From contig JAEVLN010000047.1 of the NCBI GenBank assembly GCA_018350325.1, positions 186,001-250,000 on the forward strand: DNA of 64,000 bases, in the 5' to 3' direction. Every line of letters starts with the position of its first letter. The first letter of the stretch is position 1. Both the position numbers and the translations under genes were made by a program. The stretch comes from Globodera rostochiensis. Taxonomy: Eukaryota > Nematoda > Chromadorea > Rhabditida > Heteroderidae. The notes under the pieces were generated by a model, which did no database searches, was not told the origin of the DNA, and saw nothing but the letters and a program-made list of their open reading frames with translations. Shown here in pieces: positions 47,589 through 60,180 of the stretch.

Positions 47589-50239
47589 TAATTGCAGATT
47601 GTTGATACGCAATATAATATATAAATTGTTAATTTAAAATACACACAGTAAATAAAAAAACGGAACTTAAAAAAAGAGACAGAGCCCATTCCCTTTCTCC
47701 AAACACTACTACTGAGAGCCCCGTGATTATTCCATATCATTTTATCTTCCGATCATTCTGAGTTCACTTCATCAAACTGAAATTAAATTAAATCTGCAAT
47801 TTACGTCAACAGCACAATTTTAAACTTCAAAAAGTAATTAAGTGTAGAAAAAAATATATGTCAAATCAGAAATTCATAATATGATTCGCCAAGAATTAAA
47901 CAAAAATTTAAATGCAAAGTCAACTTCGTAATTATGGACATATTAACACATTTAAATTTAAAATTTTAAAAAAGGAGTTTATTATAAAATTTGTAATTGT
48001 AAAACTTTTATCATCAGTCAAGTATTATAATTGTTTCTTCTAAATATGTTTGTTAATAAATAATTTTTTCATTCTTAAGCAAATATAGATACTTCAAAAA
48101 TTATTATCACGATAATATATTTTATCATCAATTCCAAGGCATATTTGCAAATTAAATACAAATTTTAGAATACTAAGATCACAGGTTATTATATCAAATT
48201 TAAATTTAAGCTTTTTAAATAATCAAAAAATGTTGCCTTATTCATTGAATTAGATTCAAAAATAAATATTTCTTACAGTAGTTATCCTCTTTAAAATTTT
48301 TTAACAGAAAGCATCAGAAAACAATTTGTCTATAAAGAATCTTTTTCAAAATAAATTTTTGTCTAACGTTGTACAATGTTGCTTAATGTTTTTTTAATTA
48401 TTCCTAGCAAAATTAAAGCATAAAAACCTTAAAACCTAACTTTTGTTAGAACAAACACACAAAACCATCAGATCAAAGATTTCTTGAAAATCATAATGAA
48501 GTTTGAGCGTAGCTTTTCCATTTAAAATAAATGTTGACATCTTTTCTGATTTTTTTCCAGAATTTCTTTATAAGAGAGCCAAAATTTAATGTGAATCCGT
48601 ATAATAATTGATAGAAAACGAATAATGGTAAATAACTTTTCTGATTTTTGCCCAGAATTTATTTATTAGACAGAGGCAAAATTTTAGATTTTAAATAAAG
48701 CAAAATCTTTTAATACCAATCTAATCTATTTAAACGTGAAAATTTTATTAGAATCAACCAATTGGCGCAATTAGCGTAAAAACCTTCAAGAGATGGGATA
48801 TTTATGCTGTTATAAAAAATTATATTTATAAAAAGCTACAACAACAAATTTAAACATGAAATAACATGTTCGTATAACATAACCAACAAAGAAAAAAAAA
48901 ATAAAACAAATATAAAAAAATATTTTTTGCTGCAAAATTAAATGATCTAATAGGAAATCATAAAATTATTATTTTATACTTTATCATTTTTTTTCAATAA
49001 TCTGATTTTCTTAGGGTACATATGTAGTACATATCATAATGAAATAATTAATACAGTAGTCGAGTTAGAGAAAAATTTACTGAATATTTAAACTTTGCCC
49101 TTATTTTTTTGCGACAAAATGCAGAGCTACCCATTAATAAAATTAAAATTAGTAATATTTTGACTTTGTCTTTATCTCAAGCATTGTTATTAAAGTGCGA
49201 TCCAAGTTTAAATGTAATAGTACAAAAATTTTATGGAGTATTACAGAAATGACCAGATATGCTGGAAAATAGCAAATAGAAATAATCATAGACAATGATT
49301 TGACAGGGTGCATTTTTGATAAAATAGCCATTTTTATGACCATATTGAATTACAAAATGCAAAATTGTGGCTCTTTGTTAAAATTCCAATATTTTCAACA
49401 CTCAACAAATAAATTATTTTATTGTTTTTCTTAATTGTTAAATATGCATTTTCTCAAATTCGAATTTAGTGGCTAGTCATTAAAGCATTGTTAATCTTTA
49501 ACAATGTTTCTGAATTGAACTTTTTTATCATTTAAATAATAATGTATTTTTCATCACTTATCACACCAACATTTCAAACATGCTAATTTAAAAACTAAAA
49601 TATAAATTTGTAGTCCTTAGAATTTTAAATGATTATTTAAAAGCCTTTAAAATGACAATTCGTCAAAAACTATTTTGTTAAATACAGAAAATCAGAATTT
49701 TAATTATACAGCAAGACACATCTCCACAGAAACGCGCATTCTTTTTCATCTTAAAAATTAAGAGTATTTATATTGAATATCAAAATAAAGATGGATAAAA
49801 AATCCTGTTCACCTGCTCATGAATGATCTCTGATACACTAAAAAAAGTAAAAAAGGTTAAACGAATTAGAAACAAGATACTATTTTTTTTAAAATAAATC
49901 TAATAAAATAATAAGAATGCTAAAAACATTAAAAAAAAGATGTTGAATAAACAAAAAGACTTTTGATCATAATTTATATATAAGCAACAGAAACGCATTG
50001 TCGTCCGTCATTGATCATCTCATTATATTCTGATTAAATATCTTATTTGGTTGTTTGTGTTTCTATCAATTACAATCATATTTTTAGTGTTTAAAAAGCC
50101 AATTAACGGTGTAAAAACGAATTTAGCGCTGATGTTGGTCCAAGAATCAAAAATTTAATCTGGTTTGTATCAAAAGCCACCCAAATTAATAACTTTTTTA
50201 TTGCTAACTTTATAATTTTAATATAAAAATTATGCTTAG
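47589..50239. other. AT-rich stretch, nothing recognised
   Basis: A patch at 47670-47770 gives one open plus frame (..RDRAHSLSPNTTTESPVI..). A hydrophobic minus frame lies at 49149-49343. Neither is supported by motifs. Confidence 0.4.
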
Positions 50240-50372
50240 TTAAAGAACTCCAAATTTTGGTCGTAACTTTTTAAATACTTATAATTTTATTAAATGAATG
50301 CACCCCGATTTAAAGAACTCCAAATTTTGGTCGTAATTTTTTAAATAATTATACTTTTATTTAATGAATGCA
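50240..50372 (+). repeat. Tandem duplication, 70-bp period
   Basis: A block of about 63 bp starting TTAAAGAACTCCAAATTTTG at 50240 recurs at 50310 with about five differences. Confidence 0.85.
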
Positions 50373-50409
50373 AAGATAAGGTTTGTTTGGGTCAGAACAC
50401 GGCCTATGA

Positions 50410-50619
50410 AAAAATGTAAATAATCAATTATATCTAAAAACCCATAATTCAAGAAATTTAGTGATTGAAGTTAAATATATAAAAAACATAGACAACTGCC
50501 AAAAAAGCGGCTGGCGAATCGCGCCTATGTGTGAAAAAAACAACGAAACCAACGCATATAATCAAATCAGACAAAAATATTTCATAGATTGCCCTTCTAG
50601 TCCTAACATTTATTTATAA
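50410..50619 (+). other. 69-codon open frame, possible exon
   Basis: Runs from just after a TGA to a TAA at 50617-50619. The middle (about 50491-50560) is G+C-richer and reads ..DNCQKSGWRIAPMCEKNNET... The only internal ATG is late, so it would have to be an exon. No motif. Confidence 0.27.
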
Positions 50620-52374
50620 TGTCTAATTTTAAAGTTACAGATTGAATTTAACGCCACAGCCTGATGGATGTAGGGTAACTGCAGCTAATTTGTAAAAAAT
50701 GTAATTTATGAATTTTAAAAGCCTAAGTAAAGCTTTACTAATACCAAGAAATTTAATTTAAAAAAAATGATTATACTAAATTTATCGACCTGCAACAAAA
50801 AACATTGTTTATGAAACAAAAACAATAATAACTATTCAATTAAGAAAATCGCTGCAATTTGCTGTATTCAATAAATAATTTCCTTAAATTTTCTAACCAA
50901 TTTAAAAAGAAAAAATCTAACTTTTTTTAATAGTTAAGAAATAAATGATTAATTTTGATGTTTTATGGCCTAAGTAGCTAACTGATTTATTAACATTTTG
51001 ATAGACGTAAAACTATTTGGGCTTTTAAGTACCCTGTTTAATTCTTTATTCATGTCAAATGTTATACATAATTTATGTCGTAGTGGCAAAAAAACCTAAA
51101 ATATATTTTTATAAATCATTTTAAAATTAATTAATCCGGTTTTGTGCATAGAAATAATATTGTATATTAAAAAATGAAATAGAAAACTATTAAACATGTT
51201 TAAAAACTAAAAGTGCAAAATGTAAATAATTATATGTTCATAAAACCAATTCAATAAATTTTACAGTCAGTCGCACCGACAAATAATAATTATTATTTGC
51301 TTAATATAAGATATAATAAAGTCGATTTCGTTAATATCTACCAAATTAAACATTATGCGTTTATAGTGGCAAATAAGCAAACCTAAGGTATTCTTAAATA
51401 CTTGAAAATAAAAAAAAAACAAAATTTGATGACCCTATAATGTAAAATAATTAAATTTCCGTTTGTTTATTGGTATAAAATAAAAAATAAATTTAAGCAA
51501 CAAACAAAATATAAATTAATTCTCTAGACATAATATGATATAAAATAATCTTCAATATAAACATTACCAAGCACAAATACACAATTTAAAAGAATTGGTG
51601 AATTTTCAATGAAATTCAACTAAAACACCCAAAAATTAAATGATCCTTAATTTGGAGGTTGCATACATCCGTAGCGAAGAAGAAGAACAAATCCACACAT
51701 TCGTGGAAATTTTTAAAAATCTCAACAAATAAATATAACAAATTAATTTTTAATATAGAATAAAATTAAAAACACATATAATTTATTCGCATAATATTTT
51801 TGAATCAAGATTTAGATAATTAAATTTTAATATGTTTTAATAATTTAATCCAAATTAAGTGCTCAAAAATTTATCGCTCTATTGTTTAAATAAAGTTACA
51901 AATTTTGAACAAAATCGCAAAATTAAAAGTAATATTTAATTATAAGTTAAGACAAAATGATTTACATTTTTGCCTTCATGATATCACAAAATGTCAATAA
52001 TTCAAAGTGCGCATTGTTTGTGTCTTAAACCAACCAAATAAAAATGATAGGGTGCCTAGTATTAATAGGTTTTTTATTTGATATTTTGTTCCTATTTTCA
52101 TATTCATTTTGTTTTTGTCTTTAATAGTTTTCGACAGCTGAATATTCAACCATTCAAAAAAATTATTCCTATGACTTTTCTTTGCCGGAATAAATTTAAC
52201 TACTTCTGGTTGTAAAATTTAAACTCATGGGCATACGATTAATAAATTTCATTTGTTTAATGTTTAGCTCAATTTCAGTGAAAAACTAAATAATAGTAAA
52301 CCATATTGTTTTTTTGAAAATTTGTTTATATTTTATTGTTAATTTTAAAAAAAAATTATCTAATACAATACAAA
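50620..52374. other. AT-rich stretch, nothing recognised
   Basis: Apart from a tiny patch at 50645-50690, no island or repeat. Confidence 0.45.
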
Positions 52375-52402
52375 CATTTATTACAATAAATGATATTGAT
52401 GC

Positions 52403-52489
52403 ATGGATTTGGATACAGAAGCACTAGCAGAACAAGCCCATCACGAATTACAAAGTGGAACTCAAGCAAAAGACAATCGCCGAGAATAA
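52403..52489 (+). other. 28-codon ORF in the duplicated segment
   Basis: ATG then DLDTEALAEQAHHELQSGT.. to a TAA. Acidic and hydrophilic, identical in copy 2 (56014-56100), with balanced codon use unlike the flanks. A longer out-of-frame ORF (52390-52581) covers the same DNA. It might be a small exon or the start of a lost transposon gene. Not recognised. Confidence 0.3.
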
Positions 52490-52593
52490 AAAATTGTTTT
52501 TTAATAATTTTATGTCATTTTTTATTTCATTATAACATTAAGCTTGGGTTAAATTTTATAAAAAAGGCAAATCATTTATGAATCCGTTACAAC

Positions 52594-52750
52594 TAGAGAC
52601 CGGCCAGAAGGTTCGGCCGGTACTATTCGGTAAAGTACCGAAAAAGTTCAAAAAGATTCGGTCGGTACTTTTCGGGAAAGTACAAGTACCGAAAAGTACC
52701 CAAAAAAATTGTTGGTACTTTTTCGGTTTTCGGTACCAAAATTTTTTAAC
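52594..52750 (+). mobile_element. hAT-like end with CGGTAC array, copy 1
   Basis: Begins TAGAGACCGGCC, the same tip as the TCTCGA family, then many CGGTAC/GTACCG motifs in both orientations. Left flank octamer GTTACAAC. No opposite tip found. It is carried inside the 1.1-kb duplicated segment. Confidence 0.6.
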
Positions 52751-53520
52751 TAAACTCGTTTATTTTAAAATTGTTGACGCCTGAGATATCGAAAATCAAT
52801 TAAAAAATTCCAAAATAATTAAAATAATAATTACTTTCGTTACTTATGTAAAGATAACTGATGATAAAACATAGGAATTTTTTACAAAGGAATTAATATT
52901 AAGTCTTATTCAAGATGCATCTAATATGCTTAACTCAAGCAATTATATTACTACCTGTACGTACAAAAGTAAATAAAATTTACATAATTATTTGGCTTAT
53001 TAAACGTTTAAGAATATCTTGAAGCCTAAAGAATGCTTTTGTGGGAAGGACACAAAAAACACATCAAGCCTTATTACCCAAAGCAACAGGTATGCATACA
53101 TTATAAAAATTATAAATCCATAAATGTAAAGAATGTATCTTTGAGGATTCATAAAAATGTTTGATAGTTCAAAATATATTGGATTTTAAAAATAATTAGA
53201 AAATTTTCAATATTATTTAATGGAAATGTTGTAAAAACTTTTAAATAGTACAGGATTACCGCATCTCTAATAATAATTAACGAGTAAAAATTCAAAAAAA
53301 TTACTATGAATATTTTAAATATAAAGAAATTTACTTTCAAAGTTCCTTTTGTATGAAATTAACATAAAATAAAGTAAACATAAATTCATACGCCTGATGA
53401 TGTCATTTATTTTTCTTAGTAAATAGATAAATTTATCAGATCATTATTAAAATGGTTTAACAACAATGTCTTAACAATTTTCTTAGAATAAATTATTTAA
53501 TTAAAAAATAAAGATCCAAA

Positions 53521-53730
53521 AAGACGCGGTGGCGTTAATTGTCTAACTCCGAACCAAAAATCAAATTTTAAAAAAATGTTTCAAGACAACGGTCGTCGTG
53601 AACGGCGACGAGAAGGACTCACGACCAGCCTAACGCACAAGCAGATGACAAGGGGAGAAATGCGGGCCCTTCTGTGCGTCCAAATGGGTGGACGAGTGGC
53701 GTTTAACGGACGCAGCGTCAAATTTTAATT
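53521..53730 (+). other. G+C-rich island with a 50-residue ORF
   Basis: ATG 53576 opens 50 codons (FQDNGRRERRREGLTTSL..) to a TAA at 53726. G+C is very high for this window. However, the two other plus frames and one minus frame are also open over most of the island, and a small GACGC/GCGTC dyad sits near its end. It lies just after copy 1 of the duplicated segment. A coding exon, a SINE-like insert or a non-coding RNA are all possible. Confidence 0.33.
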
Positions 53731-55985
53731 TGAACTCACAGACTTAATAAATCTATTAAGAATTAAACAACTAACAAAACAATACAAATAAATTTATATG
53801 TAGACAAATATAACCTTTTATCAAATTTTTTTAGCTTTATACTTACTGAAATTTTGAAAACATAATTGTTAACTTCAAATAAAAATACACCCAACAAACA
53901 GCAAAAGTTGTAAAAAACCATTCTTTTGATAACGTAAAGCAACATACTAATTTAATAATCACAAACCGAATCGCTGCATGTTTTGCCTTTTTTCTTAAAA
54001 TAATTTAAATGATCAATAGAAGATATTTAACTAATGTAGGCAAAAATGCTAATATGTTTTAACATATTATTAATATAAATAAAAATAAAATTATTAAAAC
54101 GCCAAATTTCTACAAACAGTTTAAAAATTTAAAAAAACTTTAAATGTTTACTTAACAATCAATTTTTAAACTTTTTAAAAAAATTTGTTAAATTAAATAA
54201 AATTTTAAACATTATGCGCAATAAAGTTTGTTGTGTATTAATAATGTTATTATTAAAACCTTATTATAAAATATTTTATTAATATATTCGAGCATCAGCT
54301 TCCATTCTTTTATGTGAATAAAACTTTTCAGTTCAAGGAAACATAAAAAAACATTAACCTAGATGATTAATTTAAAATTAATTATTTTATACTAAAAAAA
54401 ATTAAAATTGACTAAAAATATTAAATCATGAAACAATATAGAAAAATTTTATAAGCAAAGTAACAATAAAATTCATATATGTTTACATAACATTTGTAAA
54501 TTAAATAAACAAATTTAATACTTGAGAAATAAATAAATATTCTTAATGGAAAAACAAATATCATAATATAATGTCTCATCAATTTAATAATTGTTCGTCT
54601 TAAACTATAGAAAAAATGAATTTAATTATTTTTAAAAAAATATAAATTACATAAAATATTAAAATTGAATTTGATAATTACAAATAGTTTCAGAGAACAA
54701 CAAAGTAAAATTATTGAAATATTGAGCAAATAGTAAAATATTTAAATGATTAAAAACAGTAATCACTCATAATGCCAACAGTTTAAAAAATGTGTGTAAA
54801 CTTTTAGAAGTTGGCAAAAAAATAAATAAAAATATCCAAATAAAAAAATAACAAGCCTTTTAACTTTTATTTAAATTATTCTAAAAAATATAGGAAAAAT
54901 TTTATCACTGCCTCCACAGTTCGAAAAACGTTGGATTGTGCCAGAACGCTACCATGCTCAAAGGCGAAAAACAATTTACATGAAAAAACATACTTTTATA
55001 AGCCTAACGGGGATAAAACAACCTAATTGAATATCAACAACACTGCCTGAACTGTTTACTTTTTCCTTACAAACAAATTTAAGTCCTTTATACATTAAAT
55101 TACCAAAAAAATTCAACTTAAATAATACAATATAAAATATTTAAAAACTTTTAAGGTGTGAAAATAGATGAAAATTCCTGGTTTTTGCAAATTCAAGCAT
55201 TGATTTATTTTTCAAATGCATACGGAGATAGCGACCCAAAATAAAAAATATAAATTAACTAAATTAAAATAATAATATAATAAAATGTATATGCAAATCA
55301 ATCAAAAGCGATGTCGATAAAATTCAAAATGTTAAAATATAAGTTGGGTCTGAAGCAGTGAAAAACACTAAATTTTTTTCGCTGGGGTTCATGTAAAAAT
55401 CTCATATCTGTGAACGATTTATACCTCTTTTAATAAAATTCACGCACATAGATTTTACAAACGGTTAAAGATTAATAAAAACCCATTATAAATCAAATCA
55501 GTTTTCTGACATTTTTAGCGTTTTAAAAAATTATTTAAAATTTCTATTATAAATCTTGCTTTTAAGTATCGACTTATAAATTATATTTAAATTTCATAAT
55601 ATTTCATTTTTATTCAAGCCATGATGAAACCAGTACTTTGCACATCATTTCTCGTCCTGGTGTGTTGCATTTTTTACAACTTTTGCAATTCTGACCGTTG
55701 TATTGCTTCATTTTCAATTAATAGCCATAATCTCGCATCATAGTTACTTAATAACTAAGGGATCATGGTTGACTTTCTTTTGGATTTTGTGTTAATTATA
55801 TAACTAATAAAGGTTTAATTTTAATTCAATTTTATTAATTAGCGATTGATTCTCTGTTTTCGATTATTTTGTTTATTTCATTGGTACCAATCAGCAAACT
55901 TTCTTGTTATTTGACTATATAAATTATTTTTGCCTATGTTTTTGTTCTCAATAGTTTTGACTTGTGTTCATTTTGCTAAATTTAT
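53731..55985. other. AT-rich stretch, one short repeat copy
   Basis: Separates the two copies of the duplicated segment. Contains the short repeat at 54303-54350. No gene is visible; the open frame at 53763-53945 (-) is low complexity. Confidence 0.45.
54303..54350 (+). repeat. Short dispersed repeat, copy 2
   Basis: CATTCTTTTATGTGAA, then AACTTTTCAGTTCAAGG, as at 45813-45865. Confidence 0.55.
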
Positions 55986-57116
55986 CATTTATTACAATAA
56001 ATGATATTGATGCATGGATTTGGATACAGAAGCACTAGCAGAACAAGCCCATCACGAATTACAAAGTGGAACTCAAGCAAAAGACAATCGCCGAGAATAA
56101 AAAATTGTTTTTTAATAATTTTATGTCATTTTTTATTTCATTATAACATTAAGCTTGGGTTAAATTTTATAAAAAAGGCAAATCATTTATGAATCCGTTA
56201 CAACTAGAGACCGGCCAGAAGGTTCGGCCGGTACTATTCGGTAAAGTACCGAAAAAGTTCAAAAAGATTCGGTCGGTACTTTTCGGGAAAGTACAAGTAC
56301 CGAAAAGTACCCAAAAAAATTGTTGGTACTTTTTCGGTTTTCGGTACCAAAATTTTTTAACTAAACTCGTTTATTTTAAAATTGTTGACGCCTGAGATAT
56401 CGAAAATCAATTAAAAAATTCCGAGATAATTAAAATAATAATTGCTTTCGTTACTTATGTAAAGATAACTGATGATAAAACATAGGAATTTTTTACAAAG
56501 GGATTAATATTAAGTCTTATTCAAGATGCATCTAATATGCTTAACTCAAGCAAATATAAAATGTACAGCTAATATTACATTACTACCTGTACGTACAAAA
56601 GTAAATAAAATTTACATAATTATTTGGCTTATTAAACGTTTAAGGATATCTTGAAGCCTAAAGAATGCTTATGTGGGAAGGACACAAAAAACACATCAAG
56701 CCTTATTACCCAAAGCAACAGGTATGCATACATTATAAAAATTATAAATCCATAATTGTAAAGAATGTATCTTTGAGGATTCATAAAAATATTTGATAGT
56801 TCAAAATATATTGGATTTTAAAAATAATTAAAAAATTTTAAATATTATATAATGGAAATGTTGTAAATAACTTTTAAATAGTACAGGATTACCGCATCTC
56901 TAATAATAATTAACGAGTAAAAATTCAAAAAAATTACTAATGAATATTTTAAATATAAAGAAATTTACTTTCAAAGTTCCTTTTGTATGAAATTAACATA
57001 AAATAAAGTAAACATAAATTCATACGCCTGATGATGTCATTTATTTTTCTTAGTAAATAGATAAATTTATCAGATCATTATTAAAATGGTTTAACAACAA
57101 TGTCTTAACAATTTTC
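55986..57116 (+). repeat. 1.1-kb duplicated segment, copy 2
   Basis: Same orientation as copy 1. The ORF counterpart is at 56014-56100. The low divergence implies a recent event or gene conversion. Confidence 0.93.
56205..56361 (+). mobile_element. hAT-like end with CGGTAC array, copy 2
   Basis: Identical by eye to 52594-52750, including the flanking octamer, so it was copied as part of the larger segment and not inserted independently. Confidence 0.6.
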
Positions 57117-57122
57117 ATAAAG

Positions 57123-57290
57123 ATGGCGACCACAAATGATAATGAGGGCTGTATATTCATTATATTTGTTAAATACAACCGTATCACTAAGCTAAGTTGA
57201 CCTAATGCACGGCGAAATCTTACTAAAAAAGTTAAATTTAAAAAGGACAAACGCCGCTCATGGCTAATGCTTACAATTAATACTGACTAA
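57123..57290 (+). other. Open frame with one in-frame TGA
   Basis: ATG in good context (AAAGATGG) opens 25 codons (MATTNDNEGCIFIIFVKYNR..). After a TGA at 57198-57200 the same frame continues 29 codons with a basic run (..KKVKFKKDKRRSW..) to a TAA. It begins 7 bp after the end of duplicated copy 2. A minus-strand frame (57050-57250) overlaps. It could be a decayed exon pair or chance. Confidence 0.27.
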
Positions 57291-57609
57291 CATGCTACTG
57301 AATCAATGTAAAATAACAGTAAGTGTTGCTACTTTCATTATGTTTTGCTCTAGCCGGATTTTATTAAATAAAACAGTCCATTGGTTCAACTTTTTAAAGT
57401 TGTTTTCAGTAACTCTTTGTTTTTTGTTTACGATAAGATTTACTTAAATAATTAGTTTGCATTTTTAAACCAAGTCAATTATGTTTATGCAATCCACTTA
57501 TATCAAATTAACACTATAATTATTTCGCGCTGAAAAAATAATATAAAACTATAAAATAAGAATTAAAAAAATAACTGTAAAAATTAAGGTACCTATTTAA
57601 GAACATAAT

Positions 57610-57809
57610 GAAATAAAAGAAATGCAATAAGCAATGCCGGACGGCGAGTGCTGGATGCCGGTGTTCGTGGAGTAACAAGTAAGAAGCGACGACGCAGGAC
57701 AACAGCACGCTGCGCAGCACCACACAACTCCAATACCGATGACAGCAACTCACAAACCCACCGGATAGCTTTCGTTTTATTTTTAATTTTAATTTACAAT
57801 TATTAAAAT
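57610..57809 (+). other. Large G+C-rich island, possible exon
   Basis: The island (about 57630-57770) is among the most G+C-rich in the window. One plus frame is open for 66 codons and reads ..RRVLDAGVRGVTSKKRRRR.. with a basic cluster like a nuclear localisation signal. An internal GTAAGA (57680-57685) could be a donor. The minus strand is also open (57520-57753). Coding is likely enough to test; no family is recognised. Confidence 0.35.
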
Positions 57810-59028
57810 TTACGCTTAAGACAATATGCAGAATAAAGAAGATTTTTTAAATTACAAATAAACATTCATTATCGAATAAGCAAGTGATTCAAATTAATTA
57901 TACATAAATAAAACCAACTCTAAGATAAATATTTTAATAGGAATTGGTTACCAAAGAGAATACTTTTGATAAAAAACACTTGTTTCAATAATTAAACCCT
58001 TTAAAATATATTACAAAAGGCAATTAAAAAAGTACACTTAAAGCTTAATAAAAATATTTTACCAATGTTCCATAAATATGTCTATAATTTATTATTTTGA
58101 ATTAACGTGCTTACATAAAAATGTTTGTTTTTTATATCTCCATCCTGAGCTTTATTTTTCTTTTGTGAAAAAATGTTATTTTTTTATCCGTAATATTTAT
58201 GTAACCGTGATTAAGGCCTCCAGACATGACAGAGTTAATTATAAATTTGTGTTGCTTTTATGTTGTAAATTTTTTAAATCATAACAATTTTCGTTTACTT
58301 TGTTATGAGGTGCCATACCTTACACATAACTAAATACATACATTTAAACACAATAAATGCATGGGCAAATTAAAAATCAAAAGATATAATATAAAAAATA
58401 AAAACTGTTACATGAGTGCAAGACCTTGACAAATAAGTTTATTCCAACATTTAATTTCATTAAAAAAATGCTCTATGCCAATAATAAAAAAGATAAAATT
58501 AAAGATTATATAAGTGTCAGTAACGATAATTAAAAAAATTTTGGAAAAATACGAGCAAATAGTGTTTTATAGATATTATGTGATATAATTTATTGCATGG
58601 TTATTCGAAACTTATAAATATTCAACTGGTGAAAAATCGCTCTTTTTATATGGTCAGGTCTTTAATCTGAAGCTTCAAGCTTGATTTAAGATAGACAAAG
58701 CTCATTTGAGGCAGTGTGTTTTCTTAGATTAAAATAAATTAACAAAACTATACTATTTTAGATTTTCATATTTTTGGAATTTGTATGAGCTTAAAAAGTT
58801 TAAATTACCGGAATTGTCTAAATTATAAAAGCACAATTAAACTATAACTAAATGTATGGTGTAAATTCATGAATGAAATGATCATAAATTTGTTGGGATG
58901 AATAAAAAAATTGTTGCAAGAGAATCGGTGGCCAAAAAAAAAAAACGATCGGCAATCAAGATTAGTTATTTAAAAATAATTTCATTTGATTAAAAAAATA
59001 ATAATTACAAATCAAAAAAATCAATAAA
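57810..59028. other. AT-rich stretch, nothing recognised
   Basis: A plus frame at 58078-58284 is F/Y/C-rich with no motif. Confidence 0.45.
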
Positions 59029-59166
59029 TGTTTTAAAGTCAATTTATTTGCCACAATTTATGTTTTTCTGTTTAACCGTTTTTGATGTTTAAATAATATA
59101 CAATATTTAAATAAGCAACCTCGTGATTCAATTTTTTTATACAAAGTTGTTATAATTGAATAATTT
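59029..59166 (+). repeat. Dispersed repeat of about 135 bp, copy 1
   Basis: Starts TGTTTTAAAGTCAATTTATT and matches 60951-61080 at over 85%, with a small insertion around 59120-59135. Confidence 0.85.
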
Positions 59167-60038
59167 TTCATTATCCACAGATTAAATCTAAAACAGCTTA
59201 AGATATAATAACATTTTATTAAATTTGTTAAAATATATAATTATCTTAAATATAAATAAATATTAATAATGCTAAAAATCAATACATATAAAAAGTACTT
59301 ATAAACAACTCCTGGATAAGGCTAAATGGTAAAAAACTTGATTTGGTTCTCAATTTTTAAAAATGAATAATTTATAAAAAATTATTTGCAATTCGTTTCT
59401 GCGATGATCGAGCTGAAAGGAACTTTCTTCTCATGACTTGGCACAACTACGGAAAAATGCATTCTTACAAAAAAAAAGCGTAAAATAAAAAGCAAAACTA
59501 AAATTTGAAAATATTAATATGTATCTAAATTTAAAAAAAGAACACCTTTGACAACCAATTAAATGCTTTAAACCAAATTAAAATTTTTATTTTAAAAATT
59601 TTATTAGTGTTGGACTTTGGTATATGATAAATAAACATTTGTCTGATAAAATATTAAATGATTTATAAACTGAATACACATAAAGCTTGTTCGTTATAAA
59701 AATTTCTTCAAACTTTTTAGCCGATATAACGCAATTGCACTAAATGGATTGGTTTTATTGGGCTTGAGTTTTTAATTCAGTTCAACTAAACAAATAAATA
59801 ATAAAACTAAAAAGCATTAAAATATATTTATTTTAAATAAAGCTTATAAGTAGAAAAGGACGAAAACTCACCACATAATGTTACCAATAATAATGAAACG
59901 TAAGAAAATAAATGTTAAAATGAGTTATTTTTTAAATAAAAATACACTAATAAGATTACTGCGCTGTACGTTGCAAGACCCAAATTTGTATTAAAATAAA
60001 TTTAACTATACAATGTCATTAAAAAAAAATTATTCTAA

Positions 60039-60180
60039 AAATCAGTATTCAATATTATGCAACTCAAGCATAGAATTATTATTTCCAGAATTAATTAGGC
60101 CAATTAATTTAAAGATTAGATCAACAAAAGAACAAATGGAAAAAGAATTAAAAAAGTAAATAATGACAATAATAACTAAA
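60039..60180 (+). repeat. Dispersed repeat, copy 2 of 30237-30359
   Basis: Same order of blocks as copy 1, with about 20 extra bases before AACAAATGGAAAA. Confidence 0.75.

Larger units (their letters stand above)
52375..53482 (+). repeat. 1.1-kb duplicated segment, copy 1
   Basis: Nearly identical to 55986-57116 at an offset of 3,611 bp. The first 450 bp appear identical and the rest differ by about ten substitutions and small indels, including 22-23 extra bases in copy 2 near 56550. Both copies begin with an 18-bp near-palindrome (CATTTATT-AC-AATAAATG) and end at ..CAATTTTC, and contain the 28-codon ORF and the hAT-like end listed separately. The sharp shared borders suggest a mobile unit or recent duplication; no target duplication is visible. 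Confidence 0.93.
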
